This document shows positions 36,031 through 48,950 of a stretch of 64,000 nt of DNA, piece by piece. Positions within the stretch are counted from its first letter, which is position 1. Each line of letters begins with the position of its first letter. The notes below the pieces were generated by a model. It was not told the origin of the DNA. It did no database searches and saw only the letters and a program-made list of their open reading frames with translations. Source of the DNA: Pyropia yezoensis (lineage: Eukaryota; Rhodophyta; Bangiophyceae; Bangiales; Bangiaceae). Made by a program: the position numbers and the translations under genes. The stretch covers positions 9,006,545 through 9,070,544 of the forward strand of contig CM020620.1 in assembly GCA_009829735.1 (NCBI GenBank), written 5' to 3'.

Positions 36031-37400
36031 TCACCGCCATGCTCCCCAGCCGGCAGCCCCCATAGCTGCGTCCAGTATTGGAGCAACGGCGGCGCCCCCC
36101 CCAGGGACCCCCGCGAGCGCCCAGACGGGCGCCCACACCCCTCCCGCCTCGGCAACGGGCACGCCTATCCTCCACCCGCCGTCGCGGTACGCCGCCCACC
36201 CACCGTAGTCGGGCACGTCACCTGGATGGGACACCCCTGCCGCCCCGGGACACCCCCGCCGCCACCGCGGTGAGCGTCGTCCACAGCCGGGCGGCGGTGG
36301 TGTCCACGTACCCCCGCTCCTCCCGCCACCACCGTCGGGAGCCCGCTCGACAGCAGCGTCGCCACGACGCGGGCGTACTTTCGTGGGGACGCCCGCCCGC
36401 AGGCCCCCGCTGAAAGGGTCCCCCGCCAGGGCGTCAGCGCCCGCCACGACCAGCAGCGCCGCGGGCGCAAAGTGGCGGCGGAGGACAGCAGTGACAGCGG
36501 TAACCACCGCGGCCCACTCGGCATGGCGTGTGCCAGCCGCCAGGGGCACCCGCACCGCAGTGGCGGCGGCGGCCCACCGAGGGTGACCCCGGGCGCCACC
36601 GCCAACCAGCCGCCGTCGGACGGGGGGGTAGACGCCCGGGCCCGCCCGATGAAAGGAGGCGGATAGCACACGCGGGTCGACGGCAAAGGCCGCGTCGACG
36701 GCGTCACCAGAGTGCGAGACGAAGTCGACGCCCGCCACCCGCCCGACCACGGCGGCCAGTGCGGCGGCGCCCAGCACCACGTCATGGACGAGCCAAAAGC
36801 CGGCAGCGCCGTCTCACCGCTCATGATGCCGCCCAACACCCCACCATACCGCCACACGAGGGCAAGGGGCGGCGTCTCGTGCACCGGGTCTGACCCGCCT
36901 TCCTGTCCCCCTCCGCCTGGCGCTTCCCTCCCGAAATCCTCGCCCACCGCGTTCCCCCCGTCCCCTCAATTCCCCTCGTGATCGCAGTTCTCCCCGCCCC
37001 CCTCAACGTGGCCCCCCCCCATGGTACCCCCCCCGGCCCCCCCCACCCCCCCCGTCACCGCCGCCACAGAGGCGAGCGTGCCCCCCACCGTGTAGCGGGC
37101 GTAGTCCCCGAGCCCCCCCCACGGCGGGCCCTCCCCCCCCAGCCCCCATTCGGCGGCAGGCCGTCCCGCGGTCAGTGCCGCCACATTGGCCGCTGCGTGG
37201 TGCACCCGCAGCGCCGCGGCGGGCGCGGCGGTCGCCGCCACCACCACCACCTCTGGGGCGGCGGTCACGCCCGTTGCAGTAAGGAGCGACGCGGCAGTGG
37301 CCGCCTGGGTGGGGTGGCGGGGTTGGCCGGCCGCGGCAACAATGAAAGTGGAGGTTCTCTCCACAACGGCCCTTCTTCCCCACCCCCCCTGCTGAGGCGA
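36031..37400 (-). pseudogene. Histone deacetylase (class I-like) pseudogene
   Basis: Reading 3' to 5' on the plus strand, HDAC blocks occur in the correct order but in different frames: an N-terminal block with HPTQAATAASLL and a Gly-rich GGTLASV segment (37330-36990), GFWLVHDVVLGAA (near 36800), VDFVSHSGDAVDAAF (near 36715), VLSASFHRAGPGVY, VVAGADALAGDPF (near 36430), YARVVATLLSSGLPTVVAGGAG (near 36370) and GYVDTTAARLWTTLTAV (near 36310). The frame is lost between 36966 and 36800 (or an intron lies there), near 36390, and near 36325. The active-site stretch normally reading D-V-H-H-G-D is V-S-H-S-G-D, so a zinc-ligand aspartate and one catalytic histidine are replaced; the later GAD.LAGD aspartate is kept. 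It is most likely a dead copy. Confidence 0.8.
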
Positions 37401-37715
37401 AGAACAGGTAAGGATACTGCCTGCTGCCAAAGATATCTACTTATGCCTTCCTTTACACGTTCAGCAAGCAAAACCTCATCATGCTCAAAAGACGTCGATT
37501 CCGTGGGCCCAGCCGCGCAGATATTGCTCCCATGCATGACTCTTAGCTCTCAAGTGGGAGAGACACACAAAAAGGGAGAGCATGTGAACTGCGCTTCCCG
37601 CTGAAAAAAGAAGAAGGCAATACAACCGCGTATCGGCGGAGCTATGGTCGGTCATCAGACCGCGCAAACCGGCCTAGCTACATGGAATCCACCTTGAGCT
37701 CGAAGGAATCCACCT
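37401..37715. other. GAPDH 3' flank
   Basis: Lower-GC sequence between the HDAC remnant and GAPDH. No further gene was seen. Confidence 0.4.
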
Positions 37716-40329
<2,614 letters not shown>

Positions 40330-41514
40330 ATGGCGGACCCCGCGGAGGACGCGCGGAAGATGGAGGCCCTTCGCGACTTTCGCCGCGTCCTCCTGGCCCA
40401 CAAGGAGGCCGACGCGCGTGTCCGCTCTCTACGGGAGGAGAACCGCACCCTCAATGCTGCGTACGACAAGACTGAGGATGACCTGAAGGCTCTCCAGTCC
40501 GTTGGCCAAATCGTGGGGGAGGTGCTCCGCCACCTGGACGCCGACCGGTTCATCGTCAAGGCGTCGAGCGGTCCCCGCTACGTGGTGGGCTGCCGCAGCA
40601 AACTGGACAAGACCAAACTGGTTCAGGGCGTGCGGGTGGCCCTCGACATGACCACCCTCACCATCATGCGGATGCTGCCGCGGGAGGTTGACCCGCTTGT
40701 GCACAACATGCTGACGGAGGACGTAGGGACGCTCAACTTTGCAGAGATTGGCGGCCTTGGCGACCAGATCCGCGAGCTCCGAGAGGTGGTGGAGCTGCCC
40801 CTGACCAACCCGGAGCTGTTTGGGCGGGTGGGCATCAAGGCGCCCAAGGGGGTGCTGCTGTACGGCCCACCGGGGACGGGCAAGACGCTGCTCGCGCGGG
40901 CGATTGCATCCAACATTGACGCGTCCTTCCTCAAGGTCGTCGCGTCTGCCATTGTCGACAAGTACATTGGGGAGAGTGCGCGAGTCATCCGGGAGATGTT
41001 CAACTATGCCAAGGACCATCAGCCGTGCGTCATCTTCATGGACGAGATCGACGCCATTGGTGGCCGCCGCTTCTCGCAAGGGACGTCGGCAGACCGGGAA
41101 ATCCAGCGCACTCTGATGGAGCTCCTCAATCAGCTGGACGGCTTTGACGACCTCGGCATGGTAAAGCTCATCATGGCCACTAATAGGCCAGACGTGCTGG
41201 ACCCGGCGCTGCTGCGGCCAGGCCGGCTGGACCGCAAGCTGGAGATCCCCCTGCCCAACGAGCAGGGTCGGCTGGACATCCTCAAGATTCACGCCACCAA
41301 GATCTCCAAGCACGGGGATATTGACTACGAGGCGGTGGTGAAGCTATCAGACGGCTTCAACGGCGCGGACCTCCGCAACGTGTGCACAGAGGCGGGGCTC
41401 TTTGCCATCCGGGACGAGCGGGACTGGGTCATCCACGAGGACTTCATGAAGGGAGTCCGCAAGATTGCAGACAAAAAGAAGCTGGAGGGCAAGCTCGACT
41501 ACAAGAGCGTGTAA
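40330..41514 (+). CDS. RPT4: 26S proteasome regulatory ATPase subunit Rpt4 (S10b)
   Basis: The 394-residue protein has an N-terminal coiled coil (about residues 10-60), the OB-like segment ([23 protein letters not shown]), and an AAA domain with Walker A GPPGTGKT (about 179-186), Walker B VIFMDEID (about 234-241), and the second region of homology [21 protein letters not shown] with both arginines. The C-terminus ends DYKSV, close to the DYKPV of Rpt4/PSMC6. It unfolds ubiquitinated substrates as one of six ATPases of the 19S base. The length matches the family and the frame is intact without introns. The ATG at 40330 begins MADPAED. An AATAAA overlaps the stop (41513-41518), a possible polyadenylation signal. 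Confidence 0.97.
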   Translation: MADPAEDARKMEALRDFRRVLLAHKEADARVRSLREENRTLNAAYDKTEDDLKALQSVGQIVGEVLRHLDADRFIVKASSGPRYVVGCRSKLDKTKLVQGVRVALDMTTLTIMRMLPREVDPLVHNMLTEDVGTLNFAEIGGLGDQIRELREVVELPLTNPELFGRVGIKAPKGVLLYGPPGTGKTLLARAIASNIDASFLKVVASAIVDKYIGESARVIREMFNYAKDHQPCVIFMDEIDAIGGRRFSQGTSADREIQRTLMELLNQLDGFDDLGMVKLIMATNRPDVLDPALLRPGRLDRKLEIPLPNEQGRLDILKIHATKISKHGDIDYEAVVKLSDGFNGADLRNVCTEAGLFAIRDERDWVIHEDFMKGVRKIADKKKLEGKLDYKSV

Positions 41515-42184
41515 TAAACCAACGTCGAGTAGCTCTTGCTTCCTTTCTTTTCCGTACTGTTCCCACCTGTTTGTTTTCTTCTTCATTCTTCCAATTTTGG
41601 CGGCGCCCGTGGCGCTTGTGTGTGTGTGTGTATGTACGTATGGTCCAGCCTGTCTCTCTGTCTGGTGGCACTCCCTCAACGCGGCCGCGTTTGGTTGCGC
41701 TTGCGCGTTCCTCCATTTTCATATCCACGCTGTGCCGCAGTGCGCCGCCCCGCCAGACACGTCACGCCCCAGCGCGCGACCCCGAGCGTCCGCCACTCCC
41801 CCCTACCGGCCGTCCCGGCCGCGGTGGCGGCAACGACCGCGGCAAGACTGCAAGAACGGCCGTGGCGCCCACTGCGGGTCTCTGATGGCCCGCTTCTGCC
41901 TTGCCGCCCCGTTCCCTACCCCCCCCACGTGCGCTGCCCAGCTGCCAGCGTCGGTGTTCACCACCACCAAGGCAGCGCGGCCGCGCTCTGCCACGTCCCC
42001 GCGCACCCCGCCCGCGTACCGCGGGCCCACCCCCCCCCGCACCGCCCCGCCTATATACCGTAGGCGCCGCCTGGACAGTCAGTGCCATCGCCGCCGCCGT
42101 CCCACCATCCCCTCCCCTGCGCACCAAAGCTCCCCGCCCCCCCCACCTCACCCACTCACCCCCCCTCTCGCGCGCGGTGTGTGC
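41515..42184. other. Convergent spacer between RPT4 and CWC22
   Basis: Pyrimidine-rich RPT4 3' flank with a short TG repeat near 41617-41632, then C-rich sequence. No gene supported. Confidence 0.45.
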
Positions 42185-45100
42185 CTAGCGTCGATACCGC
42201 TTACGCCCGCCGTCGGCCCCCCCCCACTCCCCACCCATGCTACGACTGCGCGCCCGCACGCGGGTGCCGCCACGGCCGCCGCGTCCGTCGCGGCCGTTGC
42301 GGCCGCCGCGGTCGCCGCGTCCGTCGCGGACGTCGCGGCCGCCGCTGTCGCCACGGCCGTCACGGTCGCCGCGACTGTCGCGGTCCTCGCGGCTGTCGCA
42401 GTCATTACGGCTGCCGCGGTCATCGCGGCCGTCGCGGCCGGTGTGAGCAGCGCGCCCATCACGGGCGTCGACGTCGTGGCGCCGACGGCGGCCGCGGCGG
42501 CCGCCGTCCTCGTGGCGGCCGTCGCCATTGCCGCGCGTGCCGTAGTCGACGAGGACGTCGCGGGCGTCGCGGGCGTCGCGGGCGTCGCGGGCGTCGCGGG
42601 CGTTGCCGCGGCCACCGCGTCCCCCGCGGCGGCCGCCGCTCGCGTCACGGCCCGCGTCACTGGGGCGGCTGGGCGGCGACGCGCCCGCCCCACGTCGGCG
42701 GCCGTCGCGGTCGTCGGCCACTGCACCACGAATCCCGCCGCCGCTGCCGCTGAGACCATTGTCCCCCCGACGCCCACGGGCTGGCCGCCCGGCGGCGGGC
42801 GACCGCCGCCGCGCCCGCGGCGACGCCATCGGCGGCGGCGACACCGACCCCGACCCCGCCCCGCGCGAGCGGCTGCGCGAGCGGCTGCACGAGCGGCTGC
42901 GCGACCGCCGCCGCGGCGACGGGGGCACCACCCCCCCCGCACGGCCGCCTGCGGGTGGTGGCGGCGACGACGGCGGCCGTGGTGGTGATGAGGGTGGTGG
43001 TGGCGGCGTCGACGACGACAGCGGCGGCGCGGCGGCGGCGGCGGCGGCAGCGCCCCGGCGGCCAAGCCGCGACGGCGGCGTCGGTCGGAGCGCGGCTAGC
43101 CGCAACGCCTTGAGCGCCCGCGGCGACAGCGGTCGCCGGCGGGGGCGAGCCACAGCCACCGCTGCCGCCGTCGCCGCCGCGGTGGGGGGTGCGGGTGAGG
43201 GTGCCGCGGAGCCGTCGTCGGCGACGCGCGCAGGGGAGTCCACGCCGCCCCCACCAGGCGTGGCCGCCGCGGCCGGCGACCCGGCTGCAGGCGCCGCGCC
43301 AGTGGTCGGGTCGCCGCCCCCGCCACGGCGGCCGCCGTCCTCGCCGGCGGAGGCGCCGGCGCCGGCGCGAGTAGGTGGCCGCGCGGGGGCGTCTCGCCGG
43401 CGTGCTGGCGCCGCCGCCGACGGGGAGACCGCGACGGGCGACGGCGACCGCCTAGACGGAGACGCCCGTCGCCGCGGCGGCGAACCAGACCGCCGCGACG
43501 GCGAACCAGACCACCGCGACGGCGAGCCGGACCGACGCGGCGGTGACACCTCCCGCCGAGCTGACGGCGACGGCCGCCGGCCTGGAGGGGCTGGCCGCCG
43601 GGCGGGGGACATCTCCCGTCGAGCGGGGGACAGCCCCCGACGCGAAGGCGAAAACCCCCGCCGAGGAGGCGACGGTCCCCGCCGAATAGGCGACAGCCCT
43701 CGCCGAGGTGACGGCCCTCGCCGACCCCATAGCGGCGATATCTCCCTCCGGGCGGGGGACACCCCCCGTCGAGCTGGTGACGCCACCCGCCGCTCCAGTG
43801 CTGCAGGCCGCCGAAGGGGCGAGAGCCCTCGCCGGGCGGGCGACTGCCCCCGCCGAGCAGGCGACTGCCCCCGCAGAGCAGGGGACAGCACACGCCGAGG
43901 AGGAGGCGAAAGCACGCGTCGAGAAGGCGACAGCCCTCTCAGAGAGGGCGAGAGCCCTCGCCGATGAGGCGGGAGCCCCCGCCGAAAGGGAGACACCCCC
44001 CGCCCTGCGGGCGACAGTCCCCGCCGAGCGGGAGAGACTCCCCGCCGAGTCGGCGACGCCCCCCGCCGAGCCGGGGACACCCCCTGCCTATCCGGTGACC
44101 CCCCCCGTCGAGCAGGCGGTGCGGGCCGCCTGGCGTCCACCCCCCCCCGTCGTGCCGGCGACCCCGGCCGGCGGCCGCCGCGCGCGCGGGCGGCGGCCGC
44201 CCGCCAGTCGCCGCCACTGCGGCTGCGGTCGCGGCTGCGGCCGCGGCCGCCGGCTGAACTACTGCGAGGGCGGACGGCCGGGCGACCGCCGCGGCGGCGG
44301 TCGACCGAACGGTCACGACGGCCGCCGCGGCTGCGGCTGCGGTAGCGGCTACGGCTAGAGAGGAGGGGCGCGTCTAACCCGCGGCCGCGGCGGTAGCCGC
44401 GGCTGTGGCCGCGGCTACGACCGCGGCTAGCACTGCGGACGGGACTGCTGTGGATGGGACTGCGGCTGCGGCTGCGGCTGCGGCTGCGGCTGCGGCTGTG
44501 CCGGCGGGGCGCGACGCGGCCACCGCCATTGGCAAGCCCCGCGGGGCGCGCCGCAGCGGTCGCCGCCGCAGGCGCCCTGCGCCGACCGCGGTCGTCGTCG
44601 CGGCCACGGGCGGCCCCGCGGCCGACGCGGGCGTCGCCGCGCAGGTCGCGGCCAACGCGCTGGTCGTCGGCCCGTGGAAGGCTGCTGCTGCGGCCGGTCG
44701 GCCGCGGGGCGGCGGCGGCGCCGCCGCCGCCGCGCGCAGGGCGGGGGCTGGTCGCGCCGCCGCCAACGTGGCCCGCGCGTGGCGCCGCACCCCTGCCGGC
44801 GGGGCGGCCAGACGCGGTGGAGCGGCTCGACGCGTTGCGGCTGGAGCTGCTCCCACTAGAGCTGTCGCTGCGGCTCCGCCGCCGCCTGTGCCGCCGCCCG
44901 TGGCCACGGCCGCGGCCGCGGTGGCGGGAGCCACGAACGTGGCCGCGGTCACGGCTGCGGCCGCGGCGGCTGCGGCTGCGTGTGCGGCTGCGGCTACGGC
45001 TGTGCCTACGGCTGCTGCGAGTGCGACTGCTGCTAAAGCTGCTGCTCCTGAGCGTGGAGCTGCGGCTGCTGCTGCGGCTGCTGCGGCTGTAGCTGCTATC

Positions 45101-48100
45101 AACGACCCGGGAGCGGGTGTGTGCGCGGCTGCGCGTGTCACGCACGGCACCCCTGCGACCACGGCGGCTACCGCTGCGCCGGCGCCCGCGGGTGGAGCGG
45201 CGGTGACGGCCGCCGCTGCGGCTCGCGCGGCGACCACCGCCACGGCCCCGGCCGCGACTACGGGTGCGACTGCGCCTGCAGCTGCGGCTGCTGCTGCGGC
45301 TGCGTGTTAAGCTGCTGCTGCTGACAGTCGACGACAAGGTCGAGCTGCCGCTGTCCCCTGATCTGCCGCTCCTGCTGCCAGCCCGCGCGCGGCGGCGGCG
45401 GCCGCGACCGCTCGACGACCGGCTCCGCTGCCGCCGCCGCCCGAGCGCCACGCCGCCAGGCGCCGCGGCTCCTGAGGCTGGGGGCGAGCCGCCAGCGACA
45501 ACGCCGTCACGCGGTACGGGCGAGGGCGACGGCCTCGACCGCCCGGGCGGGGGCGCACCGCCTGCCGCCGGCTGCATGGCGGCAGCAGCCGGTGGCGGAC
45601 TGGAACTGGCGGCGGCGGCGGCGGCGCCGTCGCGATTCAGCGCAGCTGTCGCTGTCGAGGGTGGTGGCCCCGACGGAGACACTCCGGGTTGCCGCGCCAT
45701 CGCCCAAGCCGGCGGCGGCGGGGAAGGTGGCGCCGCCGGCAGCGACGGTGGCGGCGCCGCGGCCGCCGCGGCCGCGTCATCCAGCTGCTGCCGCCGCCAG
45801 GCGGGCAGCGTTAGGTCCGCGCCCCGCCCGCGACCGCCGCCGCCACGGCCGCCGCCGCCGCGCCCGCCGGCCGGCGGCATGCGGGCACCAAACGCGGGTG
45901 GCCCGCCAGGGGGGGCGGCGGCCGCCGCCGGGTAGCCGTCGCCGCGGCCGTGGGGCGGCGGGTGGGGGGCACCGGCCCCAGCGGCCCCCCCTCCCCTCCC
46001 ATAGCCGTGCCCCCCGCCCCAAGGGGCACCGTAACCCTCCCCCGCTCCCGAGTCGTCCATGGCGCGGTAGGCGCTGTTCGGAGCGGGTGCGCGGGGCGGC
46101 CCCGGCCCTTGCTCCCCAGCTGCGCTGTCAGAGGAAAGAACGGACGAGGAGGAGAGAGAGGAAGAGAGCGAAGAGGAGGATGACGACAGGCTGAGAGACC
46201 CCGAGCTGTCAGACGCTGCGCCGACAGTGGTCTTGGGCAGCGTTGCTGCTCGGCGACGGAGATCCTCTGCCACCGCCCCCAACCCAATAAACGTCCAATA
46301 GTTGATGGCAAACGCGGCCGACTCGGCGTCTTCGGTGGGGAAAAGCCCCGCCACGTGCGGAGCCAAGTCGGGCGCGTGGAGCGCAGCGGTGAGCCCCGCA
46401 ATGCTCCGTGCCGACGCCAGGGATTGAAAGATGATCTTGAGAAGGATGCGGGTAGAGGAAGTGGTCTCTGACTCGACAAGCCGCACCAGCCCAAACACCC
46501 GCCACGGCAGCGCGTCGGCGTGAAGCATGGCGGCAAAAAAGTTGCCCACATTCCGCAGCTTGCGCGTGTCCAGGTGGTGGGCGCCCGCGTAGCTGGTGGC
46601 AAACGCCGCCTCAGCGGCAGCCTGGTAGCCCCGGCCGAGGAGGCAAAACCGCGCGCCGAGCAGCCCATAGTAGCGCAGGTAGGTGCGCTCCTGTGTGCAG
46701 CACTCGAGGAGCATGTTCATCAGCTCCGCGTCGCGGCCCGTCTGACCAGCCATGAGGGCCACCAGCTTGTGGGCGGCTTCCTCGTGTGACAAGGCTGACA
46801 TGATGGTGAGGTACACCGTGCGACGGAAGGTCACGAGCTCCCCGTCGGTCATATCCTGCACGACGCCAATGGTGGGGGGCGCAACGGGGCGAACGGCAGG
46901 TGCCACCACGAGCGGCCCTGTCGTGGTTGTCGCGGCCGCCCCGCCTGCGACCGCCGCGGCGCCGGCGCCGCCCCCCCGGCCAGAGACACCCCCCTGGGCC
47001 AGGGGTGGCAGCACCACGTCGACGCTCCCGTCGCCCACGTCCCTCCCCCCCGGCAGGGGCAGCGCCGCCCGCCGGAACGCCGCGTACGCCGCCTCGTGCT
47101 CATCATACCGCGGGTCGATAGAAAAAACATTGAGGCGGTTCTCGACGGCGAGCTCCCCCCCCAGCTCCACCCCGTGGACCACCTTCTCCGCGTCGGGCAC
47201 AATGTCCAGGTGCGGTGCCAGCGGCGGGTGACTCGCAAAGCCGTCGCGCCGAGCGGCGAGGAGCGCCTCGACCAGGTACGCCACTCGCTGATTCAGCCGC
47301 CCGTCGTGCAGAAGCGCCCGCAAGCGGGCCAGGGCATCCCCAAACGGGCGCGGCGCCACATCGAGCAGCAGGGCGCCCGCGTCGGTAGCAACCGCGACCG
47401 CGACCTCCACCGCGTCGTCGGTGGGGCGGGACAGGAGGAGCGTCAGCAGCTCCAGCGGCAGCAGCTCCCATACCAGCCGCTGGTTGAAAAGCGCCGCCAC
47501 CAGCCGCGCCGCGGCCACACACGCCCGCCGCTCCCGCCGCGCATAGGCACGGCGAAACGCCGCGACGACACGCGCGCCCAGCAGCGCCCCAAACGCCGGC
47601 ACCCTGCTGTTGACGCCCGCCGCGAGGCTCGCGTAGACGGGGGTAAACTCGGGCGCCGCGACCTGCGCGCGGAGGAGTGCGCGGACGAGGAGCCCCCGCC
47701 CGCGGACCACGTTATCCCGCAGCACCAGCGCGGTGACGGCGGGCAGGTTGGCCGCCGACACCCGGTTGACAGCCCCGTTGAACCGCCGCTTGAGCGCCTC
47801 CCACGCCTCCCGCTGCGCGGCGGGGGGGGTGCCCGAGGGGGCCGCCCGGGGGGGGGGGGCGGGCCGGCCGGCCGCCGCCGCCGCGTCGGCGTCGGCCTTG
47901 GCCGCGGCGGCAGAGGCGGCCGCCTCGGCCGCCGCTTCCGCGGCGAGCGCGCGGGCCAGCTTGAACGGCGGGATGTAGACGCCCCCGCCGACGCGGCGGG
48001 CAAACGCGGCGGCGCCGGCGGTGGTGCCGGCGGGCGCACGGGCGGCCATTCCGGGGCGGTCTGCCGCCGCCGCCGCCGCGCCCGGCGTACCCGCGCCACC

Positions 48101-48184
48101 CGCACCACCCGCCGCAGCCGTCGACGACACCTCCGCCGTCGGTGCCGGCGCTGGTGCCGCGGGGGGATCCGCCGCCCCCGCCAT
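42185..48184 (-). CDS. CWC22: Pre-mRNA splicing factor CWC22 with giant RS-rich tail
   Basis: A single frame of 1999 residues. The N-terminal part has the CWC22 signature GGVYIPPFKLA (about residues 67-77), a MIF4G domain (about 125-310, with WEALKRRFNGAVNRV), and an MA3 domain (about 430-560, with LVTFRRTVYLTIMSALSHEEAAHKL). CWC22 binds eIF4A3 and brings the exon-junction-complex core to the spliceosome. From about residue 690 it becomes Ser/Gly/Pro-rich, then a very long Arg-Ser region with tandem SPxRRG repeats (for example ISPLWGRRGPSPRRG) and Asp-Gly-Arg repeats to the end. That is about twice the roughly 900 residues of human CWC22, and the tail resembles SRRM-type splicing proteins. 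Either the tail is a lineage expansion or a second reading unit is merged; there is no stop or clear splice signal. Confidence 0.9.
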   Translation of the reverse strand: MAGAADPPAAPAPAPTAEVSSTAAAGGAGGAGTPGAAAAAADRPGMAARAPAGTTAGAAAFARRVGGGVYIPPFKLARALAAEAAAEAAASAAAAKADADAAAAAGRPAPPPRAAPSGTPPAAQREAWEALKRRFNGAVNRVSAANLPAVTALVLRDNVVRGRGLLVRALLRAQVAAPEFTPVYASLAAGVNSRVPAFGALLGARVVAAFRRAYARRERRACVAAARLVAALFNQRLVWELLPLELLTLLLSRPTDDAVEVAVAVATDAGALLLDVAPRPFGDALARLRALLHDGRLNQRVAYLVEALLAARRDGFASHPPLAPHLDIVPDAEKVVHGVELGGELAVENRLNVFSIDPRYDEHEAAYAAFRRAALPLPGGRDVGDGSVDVVLPPLAQGGVSGRGGGAGAAAVAGGAAATTTTGPLVVAPAVRPVAPPTIGVVQDMTDGELVTFRRTVYLTIMSALSHEEAAHKLVALMAGQTGRDAELMNMLLECCTQERTYLRYYGLLGARFCLLGRGYQAAAEAAFATSYAGAHHLDTRKLRNVGNFFAAMLHADALPWRVFGLVRLVESETTSSTRILLKIIFQSLASARSIAGLTAALHAPDLAPHVAGLFPTEDAESAAFAINYWTFIGLGAVAEDLRRRAATLPKTTVGAASDSSGSLSLSSSSSSLSSSLSSSSVLSSDSAAGEQGPGPPRAPAPNSAYRAMDDSGAGEGYGAPWGGGHGYGRGGGAAGAGAPHPPPHGRGDGYPAAAAAPPGGPPAFGARMPPAGGRGGGGRGGGGRGRGADLTLPAWRRQQLDDAAAAAAAPPPSLPAAPPSPPPPAWAMARQPGVSPSGPPPSTATAALNRDGAAAAAASSSPPPAAAAMQPAAGGAPPPGRSRPSPSPVPRDGVVAGGSPPASGAAAPGGVALGRRRQRSRSSSGRGRRRRARAGSRSGRSGDSGSSTLSSTVSSSSLTRSRSSSRSCRRSRTRSRGRGRGGGRRASRSGGRHRRSTRGRRRSGSRRGRRGAVRDTRSRAHTRSRVVDSSYSRSSRSSSRSSTLRSSSFSSSRTRSSRRHSRSRSRTRSRSRRGRSRDRGHVRGSRHRGRGRGHGRRHRRRRSRSDSSSGSSSSRNASSRSTASGRPAGRGAAPRAGHVGGGATSPRPARGGGGAAAAPRPTGRSSSLPRADDQRVGRDLRGDARVGRGAARGRDDDRGRRRAPAAATAAARPAGLANGGGRVAPRRHSRSRSRSRSRSRSPIHSSPVRSASRGRSRGHSRGYRRGRGLDAPLLSSRSRYRSRSRGGRRDRSVDRRRGGRPAVRPRSSSAGGRGRSRDRSRSGGDWRAAAARARGGRRPGSPARRGGVDARRPAPPARRGGSPDRQGVSPARRGASPTRRGVSPARRGLSPAGRGVSPFRRGLPPHRRGLSPSLRGLSPSRRVLSPPPRRVLSPALRGQSPARRGQSPARRGLSPLRRPAALERRVASPARRGVSPARREISPLWGRRGPSPRRGLSPIRRGPSPPRRGFSPSRRGLSPARREMSPARRPAPPGRRPSPSARREVSPPRRSGSPSRWSGSPSRRSGSPPRRRASPSRRSPSPVAVSPSAAAPARRRDAPARPPTRAGAGASAGEDGGRRGGGGDPTTGAAPAAGSPAAAATPGGGGVDSPARVADDGSAAPSPAPPTAAATAAAVAVARPRRRPLSPRALKALRLAALRPTPPSRLGRRGAAAAAAAAPPLSSSTPPPPPSSPPRPPSSPPPPAGGRAGGVVPPSPRRRSRSRSCSRSRSRSRGAGSGSVSPPPMASPRARRRSPAAGRPARGRRGDNGLSGSGGGIRGAVADDRDGRRRGAGASPPSRPSDAGRDASGGRRGGRGGRGNARDARDARDARDARDVLVDYGTRGNGDGRHEDGGRRGRRRRHDVDARDGRAAHTGRDGRDDRGSRNDCDSREDRDSRGDRDGRGDSGGRDVRDGRGDRGGRNGRDGRGGRGGTRVRARSRSMGGEWGGADGGRKRYRR

Positions 48185-48950
48185 GGGGGGGGGAGGGGCG
48201 GCCCCCCGACCGGCCGCAGCGCCCCGAGGGGCCCGCAGTCGCGTGCCGCCGCCCTGTCGTCAGCAGAAGGGGTCGGGTCGGGGAGGGAGCGTCAGCGGGG
48301 TGGTGACCAGCAAGCTCGGCAAAGTGGGGGTGGAATGGGAGGAAAAAAATGAGGCTCTCACACAATGGCAGCGCTTCCGGGAGGAGCGCGGAGAGGCGGG
48401 GCAGAGGGAGGGGGGGGGTGGGGGGGGGAGGGCGCCCGCGGGCGACACGGTCTGCCGACGGCGGGGAAGCCGGGGAGCGCGGCGGGCGCGGAGGCGGTGG
48501 TGGTCAGGCGCGGGCCGGTCACGGCCGGGGACGCGGCGGGGGGAAATGGGTCGAAAAATGGGCAAAGTTGCAGGCGGCAGCGCGGATCACGGGCCGACAT
48601 TTTGGGCGGGAGGACCCCTACTTTTCACAATTTTTCGTGGTTGGAGCGTCGGCGCGCCATCTCGCCGTCGAGGTTGGGTTTTCCGGTGGGCCATTGCCAA
48701 CCGTCGGGGCCTCTCCACCGCTCAACGCCACGGCACCGCCGCGACCACCACCACCACCCTGGTCGAGCTGCCTCCACCATCGCCCCGCCTCTCTGCCGTC
48801 TCGCCGCCATCAGGTGCTGTGGCCGGCCGCCCATTTCCTACTCCCGCCCACCACCCTCATCCTTCCCCCCCCTTCGCCCCTCTCTTCGCCTTACCCTCGG
48901 CCCTTTCCACTCCACCTGACCCAGCTGGGGCAGCCCCCGCAGTGAAGGCC
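48185..48950. promoter_or_regulatory. Divergent spacer between CWC22 and TrpRS
   Basis: 766 bases containing both promoters and leaders. G-rich near 48405-48435. No specific element recognised. Confidence 0.45.
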
